A stretch of 64,000 nt of DNA, taken from positions 130,976,027 through 131,040,026 of the forward strand of contig OY757023.1 in assembly GCA_963580285.1 (NCBI GenBank), given 5' to 3'. The notes beneath the pieces were generated by a model. The model searched no databases, was not told where the DNA came from, and saw nothing but the letters and a program-made list of their open reading frames with translations. The stretch comes from Lucinisca nassula. Its lineage: Eukaryota > Mollusca > Bivalvia > Lucinida > Lucinidae. The position numbers and the translations under genes are program-made. Shown piece after piece: positions 36,901-47,400 of this stretch (positions are counted from its first letter, which is position 1; each line of letters starts with the position of its first letter).

Positions 36901-38373
36901 GGCACTTGGGTTAAGGGCGCATCATTTGGCACCAATTATAGGCCGATATCATGAAGTCACCTTTGCACCATTTAGGCACTATCATCCTATTGGTGTCCCG
37001 CCAAAACTTGAGGCCCTTATAACTCGCTTTTGTGTATTGCGATTGAGCTGAAATTTTGCATGCTGCTAGTAGACCTCAGTGCCTAGTGGCTTGCAAAATT
37101 TTGTGCCGCTACGAAGCGTATCTTGTGAGTTATAAGCCTTCAAACTTCGAGGAAATTAAAGTTTGTGCCTATTTTGCGGGAATACGAAATAAGATACAGA
37201 AATGCAGCATGTATCCTTCAACAGGCATTTATGTGCCCTACCATCGTGCAAAATCCCGGTAACACTGGGGCACGAGAAAGTGCCGAAATAAAGGACTCTT
37301 TTTTACATTGAGGGCTATGGGAAAAATGAAGAAAACGCCGCTACTCAGCCTAGAGGGCGAATACAATAGCAAGTTTTACACCGTTAGTCCGTCCCAATAA
37401 AGTACGCCCTCGGGCCAAATTACAGATCGCTGCGTACAATAGAGGCCAAGAAAATTGACTTAGAAATTTTGGTGGTCGGCGTGTTGTGGGTACGAGAATC
37501 TCATTTTGGTCACTTTCACGTAGAAGCATGAAAATGGTGCCAAAACGTGCCCATGCGTGTCCAACCAACTCATGAATATTGGAAAATTGTTTCTCTCAAA
37601 TAGTTTTGGAGATATAAGGGTCCAAAGTTGAAGGAAATTGACCTTTCAAGGGCCATAACTCGAAACTCAATGAAGGCAGACAACTCCCATTTTACCCCAT
37701 GGCACTTGGGTTAAGGGCGCATCATTTGGCACCAATTATAGGCCGATATCATGAAGTCACCTTTGCACCATTTAGGCACTATCATCCTATTGGTGTCCCG
37801 CCAAAACTTGAGGCCCTTATAACTCGCTTTTGTGTATTGCGATTGAGCTGAAATTTTGCATGCTGCTAGTAGACCTCAGTGCCTAGTGGCTTGCAAAATT
37901 TTGTGCCGCTACGAAGCGTATCTTGTGAGTTATAAGCCTTCAAACTTCGAGGAAATTAAAGTTTGTGCCTATTTTGCGGGAATACGAAATAAGATACAGA
38001 AATGCAGCATGTATCCTTCAACAGGCATTTATGTGCCCTACCATCGTGCAAAGTCCCGGTAACACTGGGGCACGAGAAAGTGCCGAAATAAAGGACTCTT
38101 TTTTACATTGAGGGCTATGGGAAAAATGAAGAAAACGCCGCTACTCAGCCTAGAGGGCGAATACAATAGCAAGTTTTACACCGTTAGTCCGTCCTAATAA
38201 AGTACGCCCTCGGGCCAAATTACAGATCGCTGCGTACAATAGAGGCCAAGAAAATTGACTTAGAAATTTTGGTGGTCGGCGTGTTGTGGGTACGAGAATC
38301 TCATTTTGGTCACTTTCACGTAGAAGCATGAAAATGGTGCCAAAACGTGCCCATGCGTGTCCAACCAACTCAT
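27975..38373 (+). repeat. Satellite sub-block: units 36-48, most homogeneous
   Basis: Thirteen units that mostly match the array consensus. Units 37-40 share GTCCGTCTCA (29395, 30195, 30995, 31795), and units 39-41 begin with ATAAGTGTCC (30420, 31220, 32020). Units 37 and 43 share GCGATTAAGC. Units 42 and 43 end in CCAACCGACTC. An extra G lies at about 28810 (TTTTGGGAGATA). Near 29301-29315 one T is gained and two bases are lost; one base is lost near 34905 (TTTTTTCATTG). No gene is present. Confidence 0.8.
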
Positions 38374-40773
38374 GAATATTGGAAAATTGTTTCTCTCAAA
38401 TAGTTTTGGAGATATAAGGGTCCAAAGTTGAAGGAAATTGACCTTTCAAGGGCCATAACTCGAAACTCAATGAAGGCAGACAACTCCCATTTTACCCCAT
38501 GGCACTTGGGTTAAGGGCGCATCATTTGGCACCAAGTATAGGCCGATATCATGAAGTCACCCTTGCACCATTTAGGCACTATCATCCTATTGGTGTCCCG
38601 CCAAAACTTGAGGCCCTTATAACTCGCTTTTGTGTATTGCGATTGAGCTGAAATTTTGCATGCTGCTAGTAGACCTCAGTGCCTAGTGGCTTGCAAAATT
38701 TTGTGCCGCTACGAAGCGTATCTTGTGAGTTATAAGCCTTCAAACTTCGAGGAAATTAAAGTTTGTGCCTATTTTGCGGGAATACAAAATAAGATACAGA
38801 AATGCAGCATGTATCCTTCAACAGGCATTTATGTGCCCTACCATCGTGCAAAATCCCGGTAACACTGGGGCACGAGAAAGTGCCGAAATAAAGGACTCTT
38901 TTTTACATTGAGGGCTATGGGAAAAATGAAGAAAACGCCGCTACTCAGCCTAGAGGGCGAATACAATAGCAAGTTTTACACCGTTAGTCCGTCCCAATAA
39001 AGTACGCCCTCGGACCAAATTACAGATCGCTGCGTACAATAGAGGCCAAGAAAATTGACTTAGAAATTTTGGTGGTCGGCGTGTTGTGGGTACGAGAATC
39101 TCATTTTGGTCACTTTCACGTAGAAGCATGAAAATGGTGCCAAAACGTGCCCATGCGTGTCCAACCAACTCATGAATATTGGAAAATTGTTTCTCTCAAA
39201 TAGTTTTGGAGATATAAGGGTCCAAAGTTGAAGGAAATTGACCTTTCAAGGGCCATAACTCGAAACTCAATGAAGGCAGACAACTCCCATTTTACCCCAT
39301 GGCACTTGGGTTAAGGGCGCATCATTTGGCACCAAGTATAGGTCGATATCATGAAGTCACCTTTGCACCATTTAGGCACTATCATCCTATTGGTGTCCCG
39401 CCAAAACTTGAGGCCCTTATAACTCGCTTTTGTGTATTGCGATTGAGCTGAAATTTTGCATGCTGCCAGTAGACCTCAGTGCCTAGTGGCTTGCACAATT
39501 TTGTGCCGCTACGAAGCGTATCTTGTGAGTTATAAGCCTTCAAACTTCGAGGAAATTAAAGTTTGTGCCTATTTTGCGGGAATACGAAATAAGATACAGA
39601 AATGCAGCATGTATCCTTCAACAGGCATTTATGTGCCCTACCATCGTGCAAAATCCCGGTAATACTGGGGCACGAGAAAGTGCCGAAATAAAGGACTCTT
39701 TTTTACATTGAGGGCTATGGGAAAAATGAAGAAAACGCCGCTACTCAGCCTAGAGGGCGAATACAATAGCAAGTTTTACACCGTTAGTCCGTCCCAATAA
39801 AGTACGCCCTCGGGCCAAATTACAGATCGCTGCGTACAATAGAGGCCAAGAAAATTGACTTAGAAATTTTGGTGGTCGGCGTGTTGTGGGTACGAGAATC
39901 TCATTTTGGTCACTTTCACGTAGAAGCATGAAAATGGTGCCAAAACGTGCCCATGCGTGTCCAACCAACTCATGAATATTGGAAAATTGTTTCTCTCAAA
40001 TAGTTTTGGAGATATAAGGGTCCAAAGTTGAAGGAAATTGACCTTTCAAGGGCCATAACTCGAAACTCAATGAAGGCAGACAACTCCCATTTTACCCCAT
40101 GGCACTTGGGTTAAGGGCGCATCATTTGGCACCAAGTATAGGCCGATATCATGAAGTCACCTTTGCACCATTTAGGCACTATCATCCTATTGGTGTCCCG
40201 CCAAAACTTGAGGCCCTTATAACTCGCTTTTGTGTATTGCGATTGAGCTGAAATTTTGCATGCTGCTAGTAGACCTCAGTGCCTAGTGGCTTGCAAAATT
40301 TTGTGCCGCTACGAAGCGTATCTTGTGAGTTATAAGCCTTCAAACTTCGAGGAAATTAAAGTTTGTGCCTATTTTGCGGGAATACGAAATAAGATACAGA
40401 AATGCAGCATGTATCCTTCAACAGGCATTTATGTGCCCTACCATCGTGCAAAATCCCGGTAACACTGGGGCACGAGAAAGTGTCGAAATAAAGGACTCTT
40501 TTTTACATTGAGGGCTATGGGAAAAATGAAGAAAACGCCGCTACTCAGCCTAGAGGGCGAATACAATAGCAAGTTTTACACCGTTAGTCCGTCCCAATAA
40601 AGTACGCCCTCGGGCCAAATTACAGATCGCTGCGTACAATAGAGGCCAAGAAAATTGACTTAGAAATTTTGGTGGTCGGCGTGTTGTGGGTACGAGAATC
40701 TCATTTTGGTCACTTTCACGTAGAAGCATGAAAATGGTGCCAAAACGTGCCCATGCGTGTCCAACCAACTCAT
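38374..40773 (+). repeat. Satellite sub-block: units 49-51 with early-type variants
   Basis: All three units carry AAGTATAGG rather than AATTATAGG. Unit 49 pairs it with GTCACCCTTGC, the combination seen in unit 7. Unit 50 pairs AAGTATAGGTCG with CACAATTTT, the combination seen in units 4 and 6. Unit 50 also has its own CTGCCAGTAG and GGTAATACTG. The neighbours on both sides are consensus-like. Confidence 0.75.
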
Positions 40774-43700
40774 GAATATTGGAAAATTGTTTCTCTCAAA
40801 TAGTTTTGGAGATATAAGGGTCCAAAGTTGAAGGAAATTGACCTTTCAAGGGCCATAACTCGAAACTCAATGAAGGCAGACAACTCCCATTTTACCCCAT
40901 GGCACTTGGGTTAAGGGCGCATCATTTGGCACCAATTATAGGCCGATATCATGAAGTCACCTTTGCACCATTTAGGCACTATCATCCTATTGGTGTCCCG
41001 CCAAAACTTGAGGCCCTTATAACTCGCTTTTGTGTATTGCGATTGAGCTGAAATTTTGCATGCTGCTAGTAGACCTCAGTGCCTAGTGGCTTGCAAAATT
41101 TTGTTCCGCTACGAAGCGTATCTTGTGAGTTATAAGCCTTCAAACTTCGAGGAAATTAAAGTTTGTGCCTATTTTGCGGGAATACGAAATAAGATACAGA
41201 AATGCAGCATGTATCCTTCAACAGGCATTTATGTGCCCTACCATCGTGCGAAATCCCGGTAACACTGGGGCACGAGAAAGTGCCGAAATAAAGGACTCTT
41301 TTTTACATTGAGGGCTATGGGAAAAATGAAGAAAACGCCGCTACTCAGCCTAGAGGGCGAATACAATAGCAAGTTTTACACCGTTAGTCCGTCCCAATAA
41401 AGTACGCCCTCGGGCCAAATTACAGATCGCTGCGTACAATAGAGGCCAAGAAAATTGACTTAGAAATTTTGGTGGTCGGCGTGTTGTGGGTACGAGAATC
41501 TCATTTTGGTCACTTTCACGTAGAAGCATGAAAATGGTGCCAAAACGTGCCCATGCGTGTCCAACCAACTCATGAATATTGGAAAATTGTTTCTCTCAAA
41601 TAGTTTTGGAGATATAAGGGTCCAAAGTTGAAGGAAATTGACCTTTCAAGGGCCATAACTCGAAACTCAATGAAGGCAGACAACTCCCATTTTACCCCAT
41701 GGCACTTGGGTTAAGGGCGCATCATTTGGCACCAATTATAGGCCGATATCATGAAGTCACCTTTGCACCATTTAGGCACTATCATCCTATTGGTGTCCCG
41801 CCAAAACTTGAGGCCCTTATAACTCGCTTTTGTGTATTGCGATTGAGCTGAAATTTTGCATGCTGCTAGTAGACCTCAGTGACTAGTGGCTTGCAAAATT
41901 TTGTGCCGCTACGAAGCGTATCTTGTGAGTAATAAGCCTTCAAACTTCGAGGAAATTAAAGTTTGTGCCTATTTTGCGGGAATACGAAATAAGATACAGA
42001 AATGCAGCATGTATCCTTCAACAGGCATTTATGTGCCCTACCATCGTGCAAAATCCCGGTAACACTGGGGCACGAGAAAGTGCCGAAATAAAGGACTCTT
42101 TTTTACATTGAGGGCTATGGGAAAAATGAAGAAAACGCCGCTACTCAGCCTAGAGGGCGAATACAATAGCAAGTTTTACACCGTTAGTCCGTCCCAATAA
42201 AGTACGCCCTCGGGCCAAATTACAGATCGCTGCGTACAATAGAGGCCAAGAAAATTGACTTAGAAATTTTGGTGGTCGGCGTGTTGTGGGTACGAGAATC
42301 TCATTTTGGTCACTTTCACGTAGAAGCATGAAAATGGTGCCAAAACGTGCCCATGCGTGTCCAACCAACTCATGAATATTGGAAAATTGTTTCTCTCAAA
42401 TAGTTTTGGAGATATAAGGGTCCAAAGTTGAAGGAAATTGACCTTTCAAGGGCCATAACTCGAAACTCAATGAAGGCAGACAACTCCCATTTTACCCCAT
42501 GGCACTTGGGTTAAGGGCGCATCATTTGGCACCAATTATAGGCCGATATCATGAAGTCACCTTTGCACCATTTAGGCACTATCATCCTATTGGTGTCCCG
42601 CCAAAACTTGAGGCCCTTATAACTCGCTTTTGTGTATTGCGATTGAGCTGAAATTTTGCATGCTGCTAGTAGACCTCAGTGACTAGTGGCTTGCAAAATT
42701 TTGTGCCGCTACGAAGCGTATCTTGTGAGTAATAAGCCTTCAAACTTCGAGGAAATTAAAGTTTGTGCCTATTTTGCGGGAATACGAAATAAGATACAGA
42801 AATGCAGCATGTATCCTTCAACAGGCATTTATGTGCCCTACCATCGTGCAAAATCCCGGTAACACTGGGGCACGAGAAAGTGCCGAAATAAAGGACTCTT
42901 TTTTACATTGAGGGCTATGGGAAAAATGAAGAAAACGCCGCTACTCAGCCTAGAGGGCGAATACAATAGCAAGTTTTACACCGTTAGTCCGTCCCAATAA
43001 AGTACGCCCTCGGGCCAAATTACAGATCGCTGCGTACAATAGAGGCCAAGAAAATTGACTTAGAAATTTTGGTGGTCGGCGTGTTGTGGGTACGAGAATC
43101 TCATTTTGGTCACTTTCACGTAGAAGCATGAAAATGGTGCCAAAACGTGCCCATGCGTGTCCAACCAACTCATGAATATTGGAAAATTGTTTCTCTCAAA
43201 TAGTTTTGGAGATATAAGGGTCCAAAGTTGAAGGAAATTGACCTTTCAAGGGCCATAACTCGAAACTCAATGAAGGCAGACAACTCCCATTTTACCCCAT
43301 GGCACTTGGGTTAAGGGCGCATCATTTGGCACCAATTATAGGCCGATATCATGAAGTCACCTTTGCACCATTTAGGCACTATCATCCTATTGGTGTCCCG
43401 CCAAAACTTGAGGCCCTTATAACTCGCTTTTGTGTATTGCGATTGAGCTGAAATTTTGCATGCTGCTAGTAGACCTCAGTGCCTAGTGGCTTACAAAATT
43501 TTGTGCCGCTACGAAGCGTATCTTGTGAGTTATAAGCCTTCAAACTTCGAGGAAATTAAAGTTTGTGCCTATTTTGCGGGAATACGAAATAAGATACAGA
43601 AATGCAGCATGTATCCTTCAACAGGCATTTATGTACCCTACCATCGTGCAAAATCCCGGTAACACTGGGGCACGAGAAAGTGCCGAAATAAAGGACTCTT

Positions 43701-44180
43701 TTTTACATTGAGGGCTATGGGAAAAATGAAGAAAACGCCGCTACTCAGCCTAGAGGGCGAATACAATAGCAAGTTTTACACCGTTAGTCCGTCCCAATAA
43801 AGTACGCCCTCGGGCCAAATTACAGATCGCTGCGTACAATAGAGGCCAAGAAAATTGACTTAGAAATTTTGGTGGTCGGCGTGTTGTGGGTACGAGAATC
43901 TCATTTTGGTCACTTTCACGTAGAAGCATGAAAATGGTGCCAAAACGTGCCCATGCGTGTCCAACCAACTCATGAATATTGGAAAATTGTTTCTCTCAAA
44001 TAGTTTTGGAGATATAAGGGTCCAAAGTTGAAGGAAATTGACCTTTCAAGGGCCATAACTCGAAACTCAATGAAGGCAGACAACTCCCATTTTACCCCAT
44101 GGCACTTGGGTTAAGGGCGCATCATTTGGCACCAATTATAGGCCGATATCATGAAGTCACCTTTGCACCATTTAGGCACT

Positions 44181-44193
44181 ATCATCCTATTGG
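44181..44193 (+). repeat. Target-site duplication, left copy
   Basis: ATCATCCTATTGG lies immediately before the SINE and is identical to 44449-44461. In all intact units this 13-mer occurs once (unit positions 208-220 in unit 1), so the second copy was created by the insertion. Its first A could equally belong to the poly(A) run at the other side, making the certain length 12 or 13. Confidence 0.93.
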
Positions 44194-44205
44194 AACGGGC
44201 CTCCG

Positions 44206-44216
44206 TGGCCTAGTGG
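44206..44216 (+). promoter_or_regulatory. RNA polymerase III A box of the SINE
   Basis: TGGCCTAGTGG fits the A-box consensus TRGYNNARNNG at every fixed position. It lies about ten bases inside the tRNA-like head, as in tRNA genes, and 55 bases upstream of the B box. Confidence 0.88.
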
Positions 44217-44260
44217 ATAAGAGCGCTGACTCTTAGTCATTAGGTCTCTCACCGCCGTAG

Positions 44261-44269
44261 GTTCGAGCC
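44261..44269 (+). promoter_or_regulatory. RNA polymerase III B box of the SINE
   Basis: GTTCGAGCC fits the B-box consensus GWTCRANNC completely. With the A box it makes an apparently intact internal promoter, so the element could still be transcribed if chromatin allows. I see no T4 terminator between the element's poly(A) tail and the near downstream satellite up to GCTTTTG (about 44493), which holds a TTTT. Confidence 0.88.
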
Positions 44270-44283
44270 TCGCTCGGGCCACG

Positions 44284-44413
44284 TGTGAGACGCCAAGTTC
44301 TGCAACGGAAGGTCAGGTGGTTTTTCTCCGGGTACTCCGGTTTTCGCCCACCTCTGATTAACGATCGGCTCGATATGAGTGAAATAATCTTGAAAGGGCC
44401 GTAAAATCCAAAC

Positions 44414-44414
<1 letters not shown>
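44284..44414 (+). other. SINE body with CTCCGGGTACTCCGG hairpin
   Basis: This is unrelated to tRNA or to the satellite. AGGTGG (44315-44320) can pair with CCACCT (44348-44353), and inside it two CCGG blocks flank GTACT. The last part, AAAGGGCCGTAAAATCCAAACC, ends directly in the A run and is the probable LINE-recognised 3' tail. I recall similar CTCCGGGTACTCCGG blocks in marine invertebrate retroposons, but cannot verify the family here. Confidence 0.6.

Positions 44415-44448
<34 letters not shown>
44415..44448 (+). repeat. Poly(A) tail of the SINE
   Basis: About 35 consecutive A follow AAATCCAAACC, the last one possibly belonging to the target duplication. Pure A tails shorten and gather substitutions with time, so an uninterrupted run suggests recent insertion. 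Exact length in the assembly may be unreliable because homopolymers are error-prone. Confidence 0.92.
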
Positions 44449-44453
<5 letters not shown>

Positions 44454-44461
44454 CCTATTGG
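44449..44461 (+). repeat. Target-site duplication, right copy
   Basis: This matches 44181-44193 exactly and continues directly into the satellite (TGTCCCGCCAAAAC). It places the first-strand nick opposite the junction 44180/44181. That nick site is not the T-rich/A-rich L1-type consensus, which suggests a partner LINE with relaxed target preference. Confidence 0.93.
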
Positions 44462-47400
44462 TGTCCCGCCAAAACTTGAGGCCCTTATAACTCGCTTTTG
44501 TGTATTGCGATTGAGCTGAAATTTTGCATGCTGCTAGTAGACCTCAGTGACTAGTGGCTTGCAAAATTTTGTGCCGCTACGAAGCGTATCTTGTGAGTAA
44601 TAAGCCTTCAAACTTCGAGGAAATTAAAGTTTGTGCCTATTTTGCGGGAATACGAAATAAGATACAGAAATGCAGCATGTATCCTTCAACAGGCATTTAT
44701 GTGCCCTACCATCGTGCAAAATCCCGGTAACACTGGGGCACGAGAAAGTGCCGAAATAAAGGACTCTTTTTTACATTGAGGGCTATGGGAAAAATGAAGA
44801 AAACGCCGCTACTCAGCCTAGAGGGCGAATACAATAGCAAGTTTTACACCGTTAGTCCGTCCCAATAAAGTACGCCCTCGGGCCAAATTACAGATCGCTG
44901 CGTACAATAGAGGCCAAGAAAATTGACTTAGAAATTTTGGTGGTCGGCGTGTTGTGGGTACGAGAATCTCATTTTGGTCACTTTCACGTAGAAGCATGAA
45001 AATGGTGCCAAAACGTGCCCATGCGTGTCCAACCAACTCATGAATATTGGAAAATTGTTTCTCTCAAATAGTTTTGGAGATATAAGGGTCCAAAGTTGAA
45101 GGAAATTGACCTTTCAAGGGCCATAACTCGAAACTCAATGAAGGCAGACAACTCCCATTTTACCCCATGGCACTTGGGTTAAGGGCGCATCATTTGGCAC
45201 CAATTATAGGCCGATATCATGAAGTCACCTTTGCACCATTTAGGCACTATCATCCTATTGGTGTCCCGCCAAAACTTGAGGCCCTTATAACTCGCTTTTG
45301 TGTATTGCGATTGAGCTGAAATTTTGCATGCTGCTAGTAGACCTCAGTGCCTAGTGGCTTACAAAATTTTGTGCCGCTACGAAGCGTATCTTGTGAGTTA
45401 TAAGCCTTCAAACTTCGAGGAAATTAAAGTTTGTGCCTATTTTGCGGGAATACGAAATAAGATACAGAAATGCAGCATGTATCCTTCAACAGGCATTTAT
45501 GTACCCTACCATCGTGCAAAATCCCGGTAACACTGGGGCACGAGAAAGTGCCGAAATAAAGGACTCTTTTTTACATTGAGGGCTATGGGAAAAATGAAGA
45601 AAACGCCGCTACTCAGCCTAGAGGGCGAATACAATAGCAAGTTTTACACCGTTAGTCCGTCCCAATAAAGTACGCCCTCGGGCCAAATTACAGATCGCTG
45701 CGTACAATAGAGGCCAAGAAAATTGACTTAGAAATTTTGGTGGTCGGCGTGTTGTGGGTACGAGAATCTCATTTTGGTCACTTTCACGTAGAAGCATGAA
45801 ATTGGTGCCAAAACGTGCCCATGCGTGTCCAACCAACTCATGAATATTGGAAAATTGTTTCTCTCAAATAGTTTTGGAGATATAAGGGTCCAAAGTTGAA
45901 GGAAATTGACCTTTCAAGGGCCATAACTCGAAACTCAATGAAGGCAGACAACTCCCATTTTACCCCATGGCACTTGGGTTAAGGGCGTATCATTTGGCAC
46001 CAATTATAGGCCGATATCATGAAGTCACATTTGCACCATTTAGGCACTATCATCCTATTGGTGTCCCGCCAAAACTTGAGGCCCTTATAACTCGCTTTTG
46101 TGTATTGCGATTGAGCTGAAATTTTGCATGCTGCTAGTAGACCTCAGTGACTAGTGGCTTGCAAAATTTTGTGCCGCTACGAAGCGTATCTTGTGAGTAA
46201 TAAGCCTTCAAACTTCGAGGAAATTAAAGTTTGTGCCTATTTTGCGGGAATACGAAATAAGATACAGAAATGCAGCATGTATCCTTCAACAGGCATTTAT
46301 GTGCCCTACCATCGTGCAAAATCCCGGTAACACTGGGGCACGAGAAAGTGCCGAAATAAAGGACTCTTTTTTACATTGAGGGCTATGGGAAAAATGAAGA
46401 AAACGCCGCTACTCAGCCTAGAGGGCGAATACAATAGCAAGTTTTACACCGTTAGTCCGTCCCAATAAAGTACGCCCTCGGGCCAAATTACAGATCGCTG
46501 CGTACAATAGAGGCCAAGAAAATTGACTTAGAAATTTTGGTGGTCGGCGTGTTGTGGGTACGAGAATCTCATTTTGGTCACTTTCACGTAGAAGCATGAA
46601 AATGGTGCCAAAACGTGCCCATGCGTGTCCAACCAACTCATGAATATTGGAAAATTGTTTCTCTCAAATAGTTTTGGAGATATAAGGGTCCAAAGTTGAA
46701 GGAAATTGACCTTTCAAGGGCCATAACTCGAAACTCAATGAAGGCAGACAACTCCCATTTTACCCCATGGCACTTGGGTTAAGGGCGCATCATTTGGCAC
46801 CAATTATAGGCCGATATCATGAAGTCACCTTTGCACCATTTAAGCACTATCATCCTATTGGTGTCCCGCCAAAACTTGAGGCCCTTATAACTCGCTTTTG
46901 TGTATTGCGATTGAGCTGAAATTTTGCATGCTGCTAGTAGACCTCAGTGCCTAGTGGCTTACAAAATTTTGTGCCGCTACGAAGCGTATCTTGTGAGTTA
47001 TAAGCCTTCAAACTTCGAGGAAATTAAAGTTTGTGCCTATTTTGCGGGAATACGAAATAAGATACAGAAATGCAGCATGTATCCTTCAACAGGCATTTAT
47101 GTACCCTACCATCGTGCAAAATCCCGGTAACACTGGGGCACGAGAAAGTGCCGAAATAAAGGACTCTTTTTTACATTGAGGGCTATGGGAAAAATGAAGA
47201 AAACGCCGCTACTCAGCCTAGAGGGCGAATACAATAGCAAGTTTTACACCGTTAGTCCGTCCCAATAAAGTACGCCCTCGGGCCAAATTACAGATCGCTG
47301 CGTACAATAGAGGCCAAGAAAATTGACTTAGAAATTTTGGTGGTCGGCGTGTTGTGGGTACGAGAATCTCATTTTGGTCACTTTCACGTAGAAGCATGAA

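Larger units (their letters stand above)
44197..44283 (+). pseudogene. tRNA-like head of the SINE
   Basis: The segment keeps the tRNA order: D-arm-like GTGGCCTAGTGGATAAG, an anticodon-arm-like TGACTCTTAGTCA with loop CTCTTAG (CTT at the anticodon position), and T-arm with GGTTCGAGCC. The ends do not form a full seven-pair acceptor stem: only GGCC/GGCC pairing is apparent. The sequence runs on into the SINE body without a tRNA 3' end. It is therefore a tRNA relic serving as promoter, not a functional tRNA gene. Confidence 0.8.
44194..44448 (+). mobile_element. tRNA-derived SINE, full length with poly(A) tail
   Basis: The only non-satellite DNA in the window. Order: a tRNA-like head (about 44197-44283) with Pol III A and B boxes, an unrelated body (about 44284-44414), and about 35 A (44415-44449). 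Flanks are perfect 13-bp copies of ATCATCCTATTGG. SINEs of this build are transcribed by RNA polymerase III and copied into the genome by a partner LINE's reverse transcriptase and endonuclease; this one encodes no protein. The D-arm-like part (GTGGCCTAGTGGATAAG) resembles arginine tRNAs, while GACTCTTAGTC and GGTTCGAGCC resemble lysine tRNAs with a CTT anticodon, so the parent tRNA is uncertain. The body has CTCCGGGTACTCCGG inside an AGGTGG/CCACCT inverted pair. It recalls mollusc SINE and LINE tails, but I cannot name the family. Long pure A tail and perfect duplication suggest a young insertion. Confidence 0.93.
43974..45041 (+). repeat. Unit 56, monomer split by the SINE
   Basis: This is a normal B-type monomer (CAGTGACTAGTGG near 44545) lengthened from 800 to 1068 bp. 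The break is after unit position about 219, and the satellite sequence resumes without loss after the duplicated 13-mer. The extra 268 bp equal the 255-bp element plus one 13-bp duplication. Confidence 0.95.

Noticed and set aside
44197..44283. Functional tRNA gene
   Set aside because: The head lacks a full acceptor stem and runs into a SINE body with poly(A) and target duplications.
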